Positions 55,624-63,486 of a stretch of DNA of 64,000 nt are shown here, piece by piece. Where the stretch lies: positions 124,001 through 188,000 of the forward strand of contig SVIG01000002.1 in NCBI GenBank assembly GCA_015071005.1, read 5' to 3'. The position numbers and the translations under genes are program-made. The notes beneath the pieces were generated by a model. That model was not told the origin of the DNA. It did no database searches and was given only the letters and a program-made list of their open reading frames with translations. Source of the stretch: Clostridiales bacterium (GTDB taxonomy: Bacteria; Bacillota; Clostridia; Christensenellales; Borkfalkiaceae). The stretch's first letter is position 1. Each line of letters opens with the position of its first letter.

Positions 55624-57081
55624 TTGGCAACGCTAACAAAAATCAAATACGCAAATCAAACCGACCATCTCCCCTCGCGAATGAAAGCCGTTATCAACTA
55701 TTGTCTTAATCCCGAGAAAACGAACACGGATGAAAACGCACATGCAGTCAGCGGTCAAAACTGCACACCGAAATTTGCCTACCGAGAATTCATGGCAAAC
55801 AAAGCCGTGTGGAATAAGGAAAAAGGTTTATGTTTTCGGCACTACGTGCAATCCTTTCATCCCGATGAAAAGATAACACCCGACCAAGCGAACGAAATCG
55901 GTTTAGAATTTGCCAAGCGCACGTGGCCTGGCTACGGCGTACTCGTCGCAACGCACAGCGACAGAGATCACATTCACAATCACTTTGTTATCGACACGGT
56001 GCATACGGAAACGGGAAAGAAACTCCACGAGAACAAACAGAACATGCAACGGCTTCGAAAAATCAACGACGAACTCTGCGCAGAACATCATCTTTCTGTA
56101 CTCACACCTTACGAGAACGGAGAAACAAAATCCATCTCGTCAAGAGAGTACCGCTCGGGAGTAAAACGAGAGAGTTGGAAATTCCGTTTACGCGCCTCTA
56201 TCAAATACGCAATGGAGCGTTGCGGTACGCAAGAAGAATTTATTTTACGAATGAAGAATATGGGCTACGGCGTTCGCTGGGAGCGCGGTAGAAAAAATAT
56301 AACTTACACTTGTTTCAAAGAACCCAAATACAAAAACGGAGCTTACCGCAAATGCAATGACGATAAGCTCTCGGACGAAAAATATTTAAAGGAGGTAATG
56401 GAAGATGAGTTCAGACAAAGGCAAGAAATTCTCGCTGGACGAGATGACGGACATGTACGAACCAAACGAAGAAGAAACGCAAAACGAGATACCCATGGTC
56501 TTGTTGACGGAAGAAGAATGGAACTCCCTGATAGCGACGCTGGGTCAAATGCAAGCGCTGACGGACGAGATGGAAATGCACAGCCGCAGGTTCTTTTCGA
56601 GGACGGAAACGGCGTTGAATCAGGTAGAGAACTCAGTCAGCGGACTGAACACAGAGATGCGCGGACACATCAGGAATCTACAAGAGCAGACGGACAAAGC
56701 CTTTCGGCAAACGCAAGCGGAGTACGCAAAACAGGTTGGGAAGCTGAACGAGGAATATACTTCTCTGGTACAGCGAACGGACAAACGAGAAAAGGCAATG
56801 TTTTGGACAAGCCTACTCTGCTCTCTGTTCCCTCTCGCACTGGTATTCTTCTGGCTGGCACTGCAGGGTTAATCTCAACCATGGGTACGGGCAATGACGG
56901 AAAAACACCCGAAGAGCGAGAAGCGGAAGAACGAGCAAGAGAAGCTAGCGAAAACCTTGCAGCAGCAGTTGCTCTCACCGCCGTCGGTATATCACTCGCA
57001 CTCAAAAAAGAGCATACAGAAGAAGATAATTCAGAAGACCCCACCCACGAAAACGACAACGAACAAACAATGAGTTTATAA
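55624..57081 (+). CDS. Relaxase/mobilization nuclease
   Basis: 485 residues starting with TTG at 55624, supported by GGAAAGGAG seven bases before it. The N-terminal AVINYCLNPEKT carries the likely nicking Tyr, and HSDRDHIHNHFVID (about residues 116-129) is the metal-binding histidine motif of PF03432 relaxases. It should nick oriT and lead the DNA strand during mobilization by a helper conjugation system. From residue about 261 the protein is hydrophilic and low in recognised domains, and that part of the DNA also encodes another protein in the +1 frame. The C-terminus has one hydrophobic segment and an acidic tail. Confidence 0.9.
   Translation: MATLTKIKYANQTDHLPSRMKAVINYCLNPEKTNTDENAHAVSGQNCTPKFAYREFMANKAVWNKEKGLCFRHYVQSFHPDEKITPDQANEIGLEFAKRTWPGYGVLVATHSDRDHIHNHFVIDTVHTETGKKLHENKQNMQRLRKINDELCAEHHLSVLTPYENGETKSISSREYRSGVKRESWKFRLRASIKYAMERCGTQEEFILRMKNMGYGVRWERGRKNITYTCFKEPKYKNGAYRKCNDDKLSDEKYLKEVMEDEFRQRQEILAGRDDGHVRTKRRRNAKRDTHGLVDGRRMELPDSDAGSNASADGRDGNAQPQVLFEDGNGVESGRELSQRTEHRDARTHQESTRADGQSLSANASGVRKTGWEAERGIYFSGTANGQTRKGNVLDKPTLLSVPSRTGILLAGTAGLISTMGTGNDGKTPEEREAEERAREASENLAAAVALTAVGISLALKKEHTEEDNSEDPTHENDNEQTMSL
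56405..56872 (+). CDS. Coiled-coil membrane protein encoded entirely inside the relaxase gene
   Basis: 155 residues in the +1 frame relative to the relaxase, with GGAGG exactly 9 bases before its ATG. An acidic N-terminus is followed by a heptad-rich helix (about 45-125: LIATLGQMQALTDEMEMHSR, VGKLNEEYTSLVQRTDKREK) and a C-terminal membrane helix (about 131-153: FWTSLLCSLFPLALVFFWLA). It resembles in layout the MobB/MobC-type accessory proteins that overlap mobA genes in plasmids and may tether or assist the relaxase; no family match is claimed. Confidence 0.85.
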   Translation: MSSDKGKKFSLDEMTDMYEPNEEETQNEIPMVLLTEEEWNSLIATLGQMQALTDEMEMHSRRFFSRTETALNQVENSVSGLNTEMRGHIRNLQEQTDKAFRQTQAEYAKQVGKLNEEYTSLVQRTDKREKAMFWTSLLCSLFPLALVFFWLALQG

Positions 57082-57091
57082 GGAGAACACT

Positions 57092-57361
57092 ATGGATGAA
57101 GGGAAAGAATATCTCTCAACAGAAAGAATGGGCGCTTACTATCCCGAAAAGGCAGTCGTTAAGAAATCAGAGAACGGTGTGACAAGAGCCCTCTACCGCG
57201 ACTCCTGCTATACGATTGATGACGTTAATTATACTCGCGAACGCATTATGATTATCAAGGGCAAACGATTTATTATCTCCTCTGTATTTCCTGTTGAAAG
57301 CACTTTGACCGCTACGGATAAAATGCTTGAATTAATAGATGCGGATATGAATAAAAAATAA
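57092..57361 (+). CDS. TnpW-like small element protein
   Basis: 89 residues between relaxase and recombinase, with an AAGGAG site. The second half (IKGKRFIISSVFPVESTLTA, TDKMLELI) resembles the short TnpW proteins of Tn4451-type elements, which pair a short beta strand with a T-x-x-DK-x-x-x-LI ending. Its role is unknown in that family; the match is by eye and modest. Confidence 0.55.
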   Translation: MDEGKEYLSTERMGAYYPEKAVVKKSENGVTRALYRDSCYTIDDVNYTRERIMIIKGKRFIISSVFPVESTLTATDKMLELIDADMNKK

Positions 57362-57397
57362 ACGTTATTCAATTTTTTACTTCTTTCCGCTGGACTT

Positions 57398-57440
57398 CGG
57401 CAAACCGATGTGATATGCTTGGTGTACCGTATCGGCTTGC
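57398..57440 (+). other. Inverted repeat before the recombinase gene
   Basis: GGCAAACCGAT and ATCGGCTTGCC arms about 20 bases apart, 30 bases before the recombinase start; possibly regulatory. Confidence 0.45.
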
Positions 57441-57466
57441 CCGCATAATAAGGAGGATGCATATAA

Positions 57467-59134
57467 ATGACAAGCCAAAAACTGAATATACTCTATGGGA
57501 GATTGAGTCAAGAGGATGCTCGCGCAGGCGATTCCAACAGTATCATCAATCAAAGATTATTGCTTGAAAAGTACGCAAAAGACAACGGCTTTCAGAACAC
57601 GATATTCCTTGCGGACGACGGTTATTCGGGAACAAACTTTGACCGTCCCTCATGGAAGAAAATCGAGGAAATGATTGAACGAGGCGAAGTCGAAACCTTA
57701 ATTGTGAAAGACCTCTCCAGGCTCGGACGAGAATACCTACAGGTTGGATACTATACCGAATTGTATTTCCCGAGAATGGGCGTTCGCTTCATAGCCGTCA
57801 ACGACGGCGTTGACTCGCTGATTGAAAGCAGTAACGATTTCAGTCCTATACGAAATTGGGCAAATGAGCTTCACGCAAAAGATTCGAGTAAGAAGGTCCG
57901 AGCCGTAAAAAAGCTTCAGGCAGAACGCGGTGAACGTCTTGGCGGTCGACCGCCTTACGGTTATAAAAAGGTCGATAAGAATAGTAAGGATATCGTCCCC
58001 GACGAGGAATCCGCAGCTGTTGTAAAACGCATATTCGCTATGTGCATAGCGGGCAAAGGGCCTAATCAGATTGCTCGTATTCTGAGCAACGAAAAGATTT
58101 ATAATCCAACCAACTATTATTATCACGCATTCGGAAAATCACACAAGCAGTTGGACACTACTCATCCGTATCATTGGACAGGGGGCACGATAACCGCGAT
58201 TCTTGATAATATGGTCTACCTTGGTCACACTATAGGATTACGACATACTACGATATCCTATAAAAACAAAACAAAAATCGTTCGTCCCGATAACGAATGC
58301 ATTATTGTAAAAAATACGCACCCTGCATTGGTGACAAAAGAACAGTGGAATATCGTTCAGGATTTGAGAAAGCAAAAAAAGCGTGTACCAAAGCAAATGA
58401 AAGAACCGAACATCTTTTCTGGAATCACTTTCTGCGCCGATTGCGGAAGGTCGATGGTATTGCACCGAGCACGCACAATGAAAAAAACTAATTATAATTT
58501 CAAATGCTATACCTACGGAAAGCGTGGCAGAGCTGAATGTACGCCACACCATATCCGAGAGGAAGAACTCTATGAAATTATACTGGATGACTTACGGAGA
58601 GTAACGCATATAGCAAGAATGAAGGAACGACAGTTTGCGGAGTACATCAATTGCAAAAACAGCGTGAAACTGCGCCGAGAGATAACCGCCCTTCAACGAG
58701 AAGTCGATGCCATGCGTAAACGCCGTGAAGAGCTGACAACATTGTTCAAACGGTTATACGAGGATAACGTGCTTGGACGAATTACCAACGAGCAGTTTCG
58801 ACTCCTCTCTGGCGATTATAATGCCGAGCAGAATGAATTGGATGAAGCAATATCGAAGAAAAAAGAAGGACTCGAAAAACTCAAGTCCTCTGCCGACAAT
58901 GTCAATGCTTTCATAGAAAAAGCTAAAAAGTACAAAAGTATTGACACGCTAACACCCGAAATTGTAAGATTGTTTATTGCGAGGATTGAGGTCGGTGAGC
59001 GGACCAAAAAATATTCAAGATATTCCACTCAAAAAATTCGAATTGTCTACCGTGACATTGGAGAATGGGACAAGTTAGCGGAAACCGAAGAAAAACCGAC
59101 TCACTACTCCGAAGTAATCTCAAAAACAGCATAA
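57467..59134 (+). CDS. Large serine recombinase, TnpX-like
   Basis: 555 residues. The resolvase-type catalytic domain has the likely nucleophile Ser in YGRLSQEDA and the VKDLSRLGREYLQVGYYTEL motif. The recombinase domain begins GGRPPYGYKKVDK (about residue 160). A zinc ribbon (CADCGRSM...CYTYGKRGRAEC, about residues 320-355) and a long coiled-coil DUF4368-like C-terminus (about 395-480) complete the TnpX layout. It would excise and insert the element through a circular form. AAGGAGG ribosome binding site. Confidence 0.93.
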   Translation: MTSQKLNILYGRLSQEDARAGDSNSIINQRLLLEKYAKDNGFQNTIFLADDGYSGTNFDRPSWKKIEEMIERGEVETLIVKDLSRLGREYLQVGYYTELYFPRMGVRFIAVNDGVDSLIESSNDFSPIRNWANELHAKDSSKKVRAVKKLQAERGERLGGRPPYGYKKVDKNSKDIVPDEESAAVVKRIFAMCIAGKGPNQIARILSNEKIYNPTNYYYHAFGKSHKQLDTTHPYHWTGGTITAILDNMVYLGHTIGLRHTTISYKNKTKIVRPDNECIIVKNTHPALVTKEQWNIVQDLRKQKKRVPKQMKEPNIFSGITFCADCGRSMVLHRARTMKKTNYNFKCYTYGKRGRAECTPHHIREEELYEIILDDLRRVTHIARMKERQFAEYINCKNSVKLRREITALQREVDAMRKRREELTTLFKRLYEDNVLGRITNEQFRLLSGDYNAEQNELDEAISKKKEGLEKLKSSADNVNAFIEKAKKYKSIDTLTPEIVRLFIARIEVGERTKKYSRYSTQKIRIVYRDIGEWDKLAETEEKPTHYSEVISKTA

Positions 59135-59150
59135 AACACAAAATATATAG

Positions 59151-59182
59151 CAAAGGCGAAGAGCCTTTGACCTTCGCCTTTG
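59151..59182 (+). terminator. Hairpin after the recombinase gene
   Basis: CAAAGGCGAAG and CTTCGCCTTTG arms, 16 bases past the stop; no T-run, so a weak terminator or an element-end structure. Confidence 0.5.
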
Positions 59183-59203
59183 CTATTAGTTGAAAACCAC
59201 CTG

Positions 59204-59221
59204 TCAAAAAGTGTCCCTATG
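59204..59221 (+). repeat. Right element boundary repeat
   Basis: TCAAAAAGTGTCCCTATG, same as 55228-55245. It lies 44 bases from the hup -35 hexamer. Confidence 0.7.
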
Positions 59222-59265
59222 AACAAAAATAGAAGGATTTTAGCGATTTTTTTTCTTTTTTAGTA

Positions 59266-59294
59266 TTGACAAACGTATAAACTTGCGATATAAT
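59266..59294 (+). promoter_or_regulatory. Promoter of hup
   Basis: TTGACA (59266-59271), 17 bases, TATAAT (59289-59294): perfect consensus. Confidence 0.85.
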
Positions 59295-59357
59295 AGAAAT
59301 ACTTAAAGATAATTCCAAGTTTTTAAGGAAAAAAATTATTAAAGGGGATATCTCTAT

Positions 59358-59633
59358 ATGAACAAAGGCGAATTGATTAAAGCAATGGTAGAAAAAACTG
59401 GTTTCTCTCAAAAAGACGCAGCAGCGGCTTACGAAGCATTCGTAGCTTCCGTTACCGACGCATTGAAAGCTGGCGAAAAGGTACAACTCGTTGGTTTTGG
59501 TACGTTTGAAGTAAAAGACGTAGCGGCTAAGACGGGCATCAACCCTAAGACGGGCGCTTCCGTTGCTATTCCTGCTTGCAAGAAACCCGTTATGAAATTC
59601 GGTAAAGCTTACAAAGACAGCTTCAACAACTAA
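59358..59633 (+). CDS. hup: DNA-binding protein HU
   Basis: 91 residues, normal for HU: MNKGELIKAMVEKTGFSQKD, the core VQLVGFGTFEVKDVAAKTGI, and NPKTG before the DNA-gripping arm. A small nucleoid protein that bends DNA. The arm's usual PAxxxPxFKxGK is present as PACKKPVMKFGK. Monocistronic with a strong promoter and terminator. Confidence 0.96.
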   Translation: MNKGELIKAMVEKTGFSQKDAAAAYEAFVASVTDALKAGEKVQLVGFGTFEVKDVAAKTGINPKTGASVAIPACKKPVMKFGKAYKDSFNN

Positions 59634-59647
59634 TCTACAAGCTTATA

Positions 59648-59682
59648 AAAGCCGAGGCGAATGCCTCGGCTTTTTTCTTTTA
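59648..59682 (+). terminator. hup terminator
   Basis: AAAGCCGAGGC and GCCTCGGCTTT around GAAT, then T-rich sequence. Confidence 0.85.
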
Positions 59683-59720
59683 CTATTTGTACTACCAACC
59701 TATTAACGCGTGTTTATGAT

Positions 59721-59757
59721 AAAACTCCGCCCTGCTTTTTGCAGGGCGGAGTTTTCT
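59721..59757. terminator. trpS terminator
   Basis: AAAACTCCGCCCTGC and its complement around TTTTT, just beyond the minus-strand trpS stop. Confidence 0.85.
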
Positions 59758-59762
59758 ACGCT

Positions 59763-60815
59763 TTATTTTCTATCCGCGAAATAATCGATCTTCATCGCTT
59801 TCTTAACGTCCGCGAGCGTTTCCGCCGCGACTGCTTGCGCTTTCTTGCTCCCTTCGTACAAGATATCCCAAATCGCAGGCAAATCTTTTGCGAGTTCTTC
59901 TCTACGCGTGCGAATCGGCTCTAACGTTTCTTGCATAACCGCGTTTAAGAATTTCTTAACCTTCATATCGCCAAGCCCACCGCGCTCGTAATGCGCTTTT
60001 AATTCGTCCAAATTCGCATACTCGGGTAAATAACGCTCGAAATGCTCGGGCTTGGAAAACGCGTCTAAATAAATGAACGTCGGGTTGTTCTTCGTGTCGC
60101 CGGGGTCGGTCACTTTAATATGGTTGGGGTCGGTATACATACCCATAACCTTACGTTTGATTTCGTCCGCGCTGTCCGAAAGATAAATACAATTCCCCAA
60201 AGACTTACTCATTTTCGCCATACCGTCCGTGCCGGGCAAACGCAAGCAGGACTTGTTTTCAGGCAACACAGCCTTCGGCTCGATGAGCGTTTCGCCATAC
60301 AAGTTATTAAAGCTTCTTACAATCTCTCTTGCCTGTTCGAGCATGGGGAGTTGGTCTTCGCCAACGGGTACCGTGTCCGCCTTGAACGCCGTAATGTCCG
60401 CCGTTTGCGAGACGGGATAGGTCAAAAAGCCCATCGGAATCGAGCTTTCGAAATTGCGAAGCTTGAGTTCCGTTTTTACCGTCGGATTGCGTTCCAAACG
60501 TGAGAGCGTAACAAGGTTCATATAATAGAAAGTCAACTCTGTCAATTCCGCCACGTGCGACTGAATAAAGATGGTCGATTTTTTCGGATCGAGTCCGCAA
60601 GCGAGATAATCAAGCGCGACTTCCGTGATATTCGCGCGCACTTTATCGGGATTGTCGAAATTATCCGTGAGCGCTTGTGCGTCCGCGATCATAATATAGA
60701 TTTTTTCAAATTTGCCGCTGTTTTGCATTTCCACACGGCGGCGCAAAGAGCCTACGTAATGCCCGATATGCAATTTCCCCGTAGGTCTATCGCCCGTTAA
60801 AATAACGTTTTTCAT
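59763..60815 (-). CDS. trpS: Tryptophanyl-tRNA synthetase
   Basis: 350 residues from the ATG at 60815 ([20 protein letters not shown]), preceded by AAGGTG. The class I motifs are a literal HIGH and [10 protein letters not shown] (about residue 205). Variant residues around HIGH ([17 protein letters not shown]) are those of the clostridial type. Charges tRNA-Trp. The 206 bases before it contain the inverted GCGTAC motif and no convincing gene. Confidence 0.95.
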   Translation of the reverse strand: MKNVILTGDRPTGKLHIGHYVGSLRRRVEMQNSGKFEKIYIMIADAQALTDNFDNPDKVRANITEVALDYLACGLDPKKSTIFIQSHVAELTELTFYYMNLVTLSRLERNPTVKTELKLRNFESSIPMGFLTYPVSQTADITAFKADTVPVGEDQLPMLEQAREIVRSFNNLYGETLIEPKAVLPENKSCLRLPGTDGMAKMSKSLGNCIYLSDSADEIKRKVMGMYTDPNHIKVTDPGDTKNNPTFIYLDAFSKPEHFERYLPEYANLDELKAHYERGGLGDMKVKKFLNAVMQETLEPIRTRREELAKDLPAIWDILYEGSKKAQAVAAETLADVKKAMKIDYFADRK

Positions 60816-60955
60816 ACTGTTCACCTTTCCTAATCTTTGCGTACTCCTCATCGTATAAGCAGCGTGGTTTTTGAGCATACTGCGAATATGAAAAGAAACT
60901 ACGTATATTTGATTGCTTTTTTATTCGTTTTGACTATGTTTCTCGTGCTTTGGGA

Positions 60956-60973
60956 GGACCGTGTACGCGTTCA
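60956..60973 (-). repeat. Inverted relative of the GCGTAC mini-palindrome
   Basis: ACCGTGTACGCGTTCAAC, whose complement GTTGAACGCGTACACGGT repeats the motif seen at 9987, 19424, 14739 and 17217. Located between trpS and the end of pyrE. Confidence 0.6.
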
Positions 60974-61021
60974 ACACGCCACCACCCCCTTTTATCAATC
61001 GAGGATCTTACGCCGAAAACC

Positions 61022-61684
61022 TTATTTCGCGCCGTAAGTATTACGGTAATTGTACATCGCGGGAAGATGCTCCTTCCCGTCGATAACACCCGTTTCAATC
61101 GCTTCGATAATATCGTCCATCGTCACGACGGAGTATACGTCGATGCCGAATTCCTTTTTCGCTTCCGCCACCGCTGAAAGTTCGCTCGTCAAGCCCTTTT
61201 CCTTACGGTCTACGGAAATAATCATCCCTACGACTTCCACTTTTGCCGCCGCCTCAAGCTTAGGCAAAATTTCACGAAGGGCTTTACCCGACGTCATTAC
61301 GTCTTCGATAATGATCACTTTCTCGCCGTCAACAAGCTGTTTCCCTACGAAAAGACCGCCTTCGCCGTGGTCTTTTACTTCTTTTCTATCGAAACAATAG
61401 TTCATTTCCTTTTCATAGTCGTGATAGAGCGCGATTGCCGTTGCAACGGAGAGCGGAATCCCCTTATACGCAGGGCCGACAAGCGTTTCCGCATCCAAAC
61501 CGTTTTCGTGAATGCAAGCCGCGTAGTATTGACCGAGCTTCGCAAGCTGTTTCCCCGTTTTGTAGTTGCCCGTATTGATGAAATAGGGTGCGAGTCTACC
61601 GCTTTTTAAGGTAAATTCGCCGAATTTCAATACGCCGTTTTGTACCATAAAACGGATAAACTCCTGTTTGTACGTATATTCCAT
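61022..61684 (-). CDS. pyrE: Orotate phosphoribosyltransferase
   Basis: 220 residues. FTLKSGRLAPYFINTGNY near the N-terminus and the PRPP-binding VIIIEDVMTSGKALREI identify PyrE. It converts orotate and PRPP to OMP. AGGAGA site before the ATG; 18 bases downstream of pyrD. Last of the pyrFKDE operon. Confidence 0.94.
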   Translation of the reverse strand: MEYTYKQEFIRFMVQNGVLKFGEFTLKSGRLAPYFINTGNYKTGKQLAKLGQYYAACIHENGLDAETLVGPAYKGIPLSVATAIALYHDYEKEMNYCFDRKEVKDHGEGGLFVGKQLVDGEKVIIIEDVMTSGKALREILPKLEAAAKVEVVGMIISVDRKEKGLTSELSAVAEAKKEFGIDVYSVVTMDDIIEAIETGVIDGKEHLPAMYNYRNTYGAK

Positions 61685-61702
61685 AATCTATCTCCTAAAA
61701 AC

Positions 61703-62620
61703 TTATTTTCCGTTGAGTTGTAAAGTGCCCGTAAGCTCGCTAACGCTCGCTACGCCGTGCTTATCGCACCACGCGTTTAAGCCGTCGATAATCTTAGGCA
61801 TTGCGTAGGGATCGGTGAAGTTTGCCGTGCCCACCTGCACCGCCGCCGCGCCTGCCATTAAAAACTCGATCGCGTCTTCCGCGCAAGTGATACCGCCCAT
61901 ACCGATTACGGGGATTTTTACCGCTTGTGCCGCTTCGTAGGTCATACGCACCGCCACCGCTTTCACACCTGCACCCGATACGCCGCCCGTATTGTTCGCA
62001 ATAATCGGTCTGCGCTTTTCAATGTCGATTGCCATACCCGTAAGAGTATTGATAAGGGAAATGCAGTCCGCGCCCCCTCTTTCCGCCGCTTTTGCGTTCG
62101 CCGCGATGCTTTCTACGTTCGGGGAAAGCTTGACAATCAACGGCGTTTTTGTCAAAGCGCTCTTTGCCACGCGCGTGACTTCTTCTACCGTTTCGGGCTT
62201 AATCCCAAACGCCATACCGCCGCTCTTTACGTTGGGGCAGGAAATATTCAGCTCGATCATATCCACCAAGCCGTCCAACCGCGCGCAAATTTTATGATAA
62301 TCGTCAAGCGTTTTGCCTGCAACGTTCGCAATCACGACCGTACCCGTCGATTTCAGCCATTCCAAATCGTTCTTGATGAAATGCTCCACGCCCGGGTTTT
62401 GTAAGCCGACGGCGTTCAAAATCACGCCGCGCGATTCCGCGATACGGGGCACGGGGTTGCCAAGACGGGGCTCGTTCGTCAAACCCTTCGTCGACACGCC
62501 GCCGATTTTGCCGATATCGTAAAGCTCGTTGAACTCACGCCCAAAGCCGTACGTACCCGAAGCCGCAATCACGGGATTCTTGAAATTTACGCCACAAATA
62601 TTGACCGATAAATTCGCCAT
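61703..62620 (-). CDS. pyrD: Dihydroorotate dehydrogenase, class 1B catalytic subunit
   Basis: 305 residues with FMN-site segments AASGTYGFGREF, the active-site Cys in ELNISCPNVKSGG, and GMGGITCAEDAIEFLMAGA. The adjacent pyrK shows that it is the NAD-linked heterotetrameric class 1B enzyme. AAGGAAAG site. 53 bases after pyrK. Confidence 0.95.
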   Translation of the reverse strand: MANLSVNICGVNFKNPVIAASGTYGFGREFNELYDIGKIGGVSTKGLTNEPRLGNPVPRIAESRGVILNAVGLQNPGVEHFIKNDLEWLKSTGTVVIANVAGKTLDDYHKICARLDGLVDMIELNISCPNVKSGGMAFGIKPETVEEVTRVAKSALTKTPLIVKLSPNVESIAANAKAAERGGADCISLINTLTGMAIDIEKRRPIIANNTGGVSGAGVKAVAVRMTYEAAQAVKIPVIGMGGITCAEDAIEFLMAGAAAVQVGTANFTDPYAMPKIIDGLNAWCDKHGVASVSELTGTLQLNGK

Positions 62621-62673
62621 AATTTTTCTTTCCTTTGCGAGTCTTGTCGCGTCTATTAAAAAAGGTTAGTCGA

Positions 62674-63429
62674 TTATAAAACTACTTCCTTCGCGTCGAA
62701 TACAGGTCCGTCTTTACATACGCGCGCGTGTTTGCCGTTTGTCGTTTCGCATACGCAAACAAGGCAAGCGCCGATGCCGCACCCCATTCTCTCTTCCAAA
62801 GAAACGTAGCATTTCAAGCCTTCCTTTTCCACCACTTCTTTAAGCGCGCGCAGCATGGGCGTAGGGCCGCACGCAAGCACGACGTCGGGGCGATTCCCCT
62901 TTTCCAAATCAAGAGCAAACGCTTGCACGGCGTTCATTTTTTCGCCGTAACTCCCATCGTCCGTCACACCGACGAAACGAGTCGCTCTTTGGAATTCTTC
63001 CACGCCGCAAACGGCGTCTTTATTGCGATAACCGATATATGCGGAAATAATTTTCTCTCCGTAATACTGCCGCAAAACGGAAATGAGCGGAAACACACCC
63101 ACACCGCCGCCAACGAGCGCGATTTTCTTTTCATCTTCTTCGACGTAGAACCCGTTTCCAAGCGGCATCAATACGTTTAATTTCGTACCTGCCCCCAACG
63201 TTTTAAGCTTTTGCGTGCCTTCGCCCTTGATTTGATAGCAGAAGGTCACTTCCCGATCTTCCACTTTACAAATGGCGATCGGACGGCGCAAAAGATGCGT
63301 GCCACCGACGGAAATATTCCCAAATTGACCGCAACGCACCGAAATATCTTCGTCCAACGCAAACGTGACCGCATAGATATTCTCCGCGATTTTTTCGTTT
63401 TTGACAATCGTCGCAATATAATCTTTCAT
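62674..63429 (-). CDS. pyrK: Dihydroorotate dehydrogenase electron-transfer subunit
   Basis: 251 residues: an FAD domain (RRPIAICKVEDREV), an NAD domain (VGGGVGVFPLISVLRQYYGE), and a C-terminal [2Fe-2S] site with four Cys (ERMGCGIGACLVCVC, then RVCKDGPVF). It passes electrons from PyrD to NAD. AAAGGAG site before the ATG. Confidence 0.95.
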   Translation of the reverse strand: MKDYIATIVKNEKIAENIYAVTFALDEDISVRCGQFGNISVGGTHLLRRPIAICKVEDREVTFCYQIKGEGTQKLKTLGAGTKLNVLMPLGNGFYVEEDEKKIALVGGGVGVFPLISVLRQYYGEKIISAYIGYRNKDAVCGVEEFQRATRFVGVTDDGSYGEKMNAVQAFALDLEKGNRPDVVLACGPTPMLRALKEVVEKEGLKCYVSLEERMGCGIGACLVCVCETTNGKHARVCKDGPVFDAKEVVL

Positions 63430-63486
63430 AAGCTTACTCCTTTAAGGGTATAACCGCTTAATATTCACACTTTTTACGTCTTACAA

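Larger units (their letters stand above)
55228..59221 (+). mobile_element. Small mobilizable element with relaxase and large serine recombinase
   Basis: The element is bounded by an 18-base direct repeat, TCAAAAAGTGTCCCTATG (55228-55245 and 59204-59221). Between them lie a 300-base non-coding left region, a relaxase, an overlapping small gene, a TnpW-like gene and a TnpX-like recombinase, all on the plus strand and all typical of Tn4451-type integrative mobilizable elements. No resistance, transport or other cargo gene is present. Exact cut points are inferred from the repeat. Confidence 0.78.

Noticed and set aside
60890-61039. Short plus-strand frame with a hydrophobic N-terminus between trpS and pyrE
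   Set aside because: No ribosome binding site, overlaps the end of pyrE, and its second half is encoded by the GCGTAC repeat region.
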